From assembly GCA_027483425.1 (NCBI GenBank), contig JAIXUR010000412.1:1-7208 (forward strand): 7,208 nucleotides of DNA, in the 5' to 3' direction. The notes under the pieces were generated by a model. The model saw only the letters and a list, made by a program, of their open reading frames with translations. It did not search any database and was not told the origin of the DNA. Made by a program: the position numbers and the translations under genes. Source of the stretch: Cyanobacteriota bacterium. Lineage in GTDB: Bacteria; Cyanobacteriota; Cyanobacteriia; Phormidesmidales; Phormidesmidaceae. Positions 6,022-7,208 of the stretch are shown here, piece by piece. The stretch's first letter is position 1; each line of letters starts with the position of its first letter.

Positions 6022-7128
6022 ATGTCTATGAAATCTGTGATTGCCGTGCCGCTGCCCAGTCAACCCTACGAGGTGGTGGTCGCCGCCGCGGGGCTTGATC
6101 ACCTGGGCCCTTGGCTGGCCGGGGGAGATCGCCCTGCGGTGAAGCCGGGGCAAAAGCTGCTGCTGGTCTCGAATCCAGCTATTTTTAAGCAATACGGCGA
6201 TCGCGCGATCGCCTCCCTGACCCAGGCGGGCTACCGGGTACAGCCCTGTCTATTGCCCGCCGGGGAGCGCTACAAAACCCTCACCTCGATCCAAAAAATT
6301 TACGATGCCGCCCTGGGTTTTGGCTTGGAGCGCAAGTCGGCCATGGTGGCCCTCGGCGGCGGTGTGATTGGCGATATGACCGGCTTTGCCGCCGCCACCT
6401 GGCTGCGGGGGGTGAGCGTGGTGCAGGTGCCCACCTCCCTGCTGGCCATGGTCGATGCGTCGATTGGCGGCAAAACCGGCGTTAATCACCCCCAGGGCAA
6501 AAACCTAATCGGGGCCTTTCACCAGCCTCGCCTGGTGCTGATTGACCCCACGGTGCTCAAAACCCTCCCCGTGAGAGAATTTCGGGCCGGTATGGCGGAG
6601 GTGATTAAGTACGGCGTGATCTGGGACAAAGCCCTATTTGAGACCCTGGAGGCGGTCCCCCGCCTCGACCAGTACCGCTATCTGGGCGATCAGCTGCTCC
6701 ACACCATTCTGACCCGCTCCTGCCAGGCGAAGGCCGACGTGGTGTCCCAGGACGAAAAAGAAGCGGGGCTGCGGGCCATTCTCAACTACGGCCACACCAT
6801 CGGCCATGCCGTGGAGAGCCTGATGCACTACCGAGGGGTCAACCACGGTGAAGCCGTGGCGATCGGCATGGTGGCCGTCGGGCGCATGGCCGTTGCCCTC
6901 AACTACTGGACGGCGGCAGACGCCCAGCGGCAGCTCAACCTGATTGAAAAAGTTGGCCTACCGACTCAAATCCCGGCTCAACTCGCCACCGAAGACATTC
7001 TCACCCTGCTCCAGGGCGACAAGAAGGTAGAAGACGGCCAAGTGCGCTTTGTCATGCCCAAGGGGTTAGGCGCCGCCGTTGTCACGGGCGACATTACTCG
7101 GCAGGATATTTTAGCGGCCCTAGGATAG
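6022..7128 (+). CDS. aroB: 3-dehydroquinate synthase
   Basis: This cytoplasmic enzyme turns DAHP (3-deoxy-D-arabino-heptulosonate 7-phosphate) into 3-dehydroquinate, the second step of the shikimate pathway to aromatic amino acids and, in cyanobacteria, quinone precursors. The 368 residues are full family length. The NAD-binding loop GGGVIGD is at 112-118, followed by VPTSLLAMVDASIGGKTGVN and then HPQGKNLIG. By comparison with characterised synthases, the metal ligands are E193 (in MAEVIKYG), H258 (NYGHTIGH) and H275 (VNHGEA), with H262 as a further active-site histidine; all are present, so it should be active. The start is ATG 6022; ATG 6028 two codons later is equally possible, and neither has a Shine-Dalgarno. 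It stands alone, divergent from petL, with no other shikimate gene in view. Confidence 0.97.
   Translation: MSMKSVIAVPLPSQPYEVVVAAAGLDHLGPWLAGGDRPAVKPGQKLLLVSNPAIFKQYGDRAIASLTQAGYRVQPCLLPAGERYKTLTSIQKIYDAALGFGLERKSAMVALGGGVIGDMTGFAAATWLRGVSVVQVPTSLLAMVDASIGGKTGVNHPQGKNLIGAFHQPRLVLIDPTVLKTLPVREFRAGMAEVIKYGVIWDKALFETLEAVPRLDQYRYLGDQLLHTILTRSCQAKADVVSQDEKEAGLRAILNYGHTIGHAVESLMHYRGVNHGEAVAIGMVAVGRMAVALNYWTAADAQRQLNLIEKVGLPTQIPAQLATEDILTLLQGDKKVEDGQVRFVMPKGLGAAVVTGDITRQDILAALG
6197..6212. repeat. Two back-to-back HIP1 octamers
   Basis: GCGATCGC occurs at 6197-6204 and again at 6205-6212 within aroB, in frame as part of the GDRAIAS segment. HIP1 is the highly iterated palindrome of many cyanobacterial genomes. 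The other copies here start at 631, 977, 1225, 4043, 4531, 4723, 4842 and 5224. Confidence 0.9.
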
Positions 7129-7162
7129 CCACTGCTATGGGCCCCAGCCGTCGCCCCCCAGG

Positions 7163-7181
7163 GATGAGAGCAATTCTCATT
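7163..7181. promoter_or_regulatory. Fur-box-like palindrome (alternative: weak terminator after aroB)
   Basis: GATGAGAGCAATTCTCATT contains the inverted repeat ATGAGA (7164-7169) and TCTCAT (7175-7180) around a 5-base centre. The pattern closely resembles iron boxes of the TGAGAATnATTCTCA type bound by Fur. If functional it would control a gene beyond the right edge, since aroB ends 34 bases upstream and points toward it. The same bases form a 6-bp hairpin followed by TTTT (7180-7183), so a weak intrinsic terminator for aroB is the competing reading. Confidence 0.35.
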
Positions 7182-7208
7182 TTGGCTTCTAGACTCTGAA
7201 ATCTGGCC

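Overview
This window looks like a chromosomal stretch from a filamentous-type cyanobacterium (Leptolyngbya/Nodosilinea-like at a guess; the genus cannot be fixed from the sequence). Three signs support this: ten copies of the cyanobacterial HIP1 octamer GCGATCGC in 7.2 kb, a cytochrome b6f subunit gene (petL), and heptamer-phased AAATCCA/TGGATTT low-complexity DNA between genes.

Layout, left to right. 1-119: intergenic DNA with a strong hairpin. 120-791 (+): pdeM-type metallophosphoesterase. 792-919: spacer with AAATCCA heptamers and a weak promoter candidate. 920-1720 (+): lipoprotein with a Pro/Thr-rich tether, an SH3b domain and an unrecognised C-terminal domain. 1789-5772 (+): a tight three-gene surface-polysaccharide module, consisting of a WbaZ-like GT4 glycosyltransferase, a WbaP-type polyprenyl-phosphate hexose-1-phosphate transferase, and a Wzy/WaaL-type O-antigen polymerase/ligase; GT4 and wbaP touch or nearly touch, and wbaP overlaps the third gene. 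5737-5832 (-): petL, a 31-codon gene whose 3' end overlaps the 3' end of the polymerase/ligase gene on the other strand. 5833-6021: spacer shared by divergent petL and aroB. 6022-7128 (+): aroB. 7129-7208: spacer with a Fur-box-like palindrome.

Functionally, the central module would load the first sugar phosphate on a polyprenyl carrier (WbaP), extend it (GT4), and polymerise or transfer the glycan on the outer side of the membrane (Wzy_C protein). A flippase, export proteins and most glycosyltransferases are absent, so it must work with genes elsewhere. The flanking genes are housekeeping: photosynthetic electron transport (petL), the shikimate pathway (aroB) and probable DNA repair (pdeM). 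I see no mobile element, CRISPR array, tRNA or rRNA and no clear sign of a wholly new system. The most valuable non-obvious items are the tiny antisense-overlapping petL, the Fur-like palindrome at the right edge, and several small tandem duplications in or next to the polysaccharide genes.
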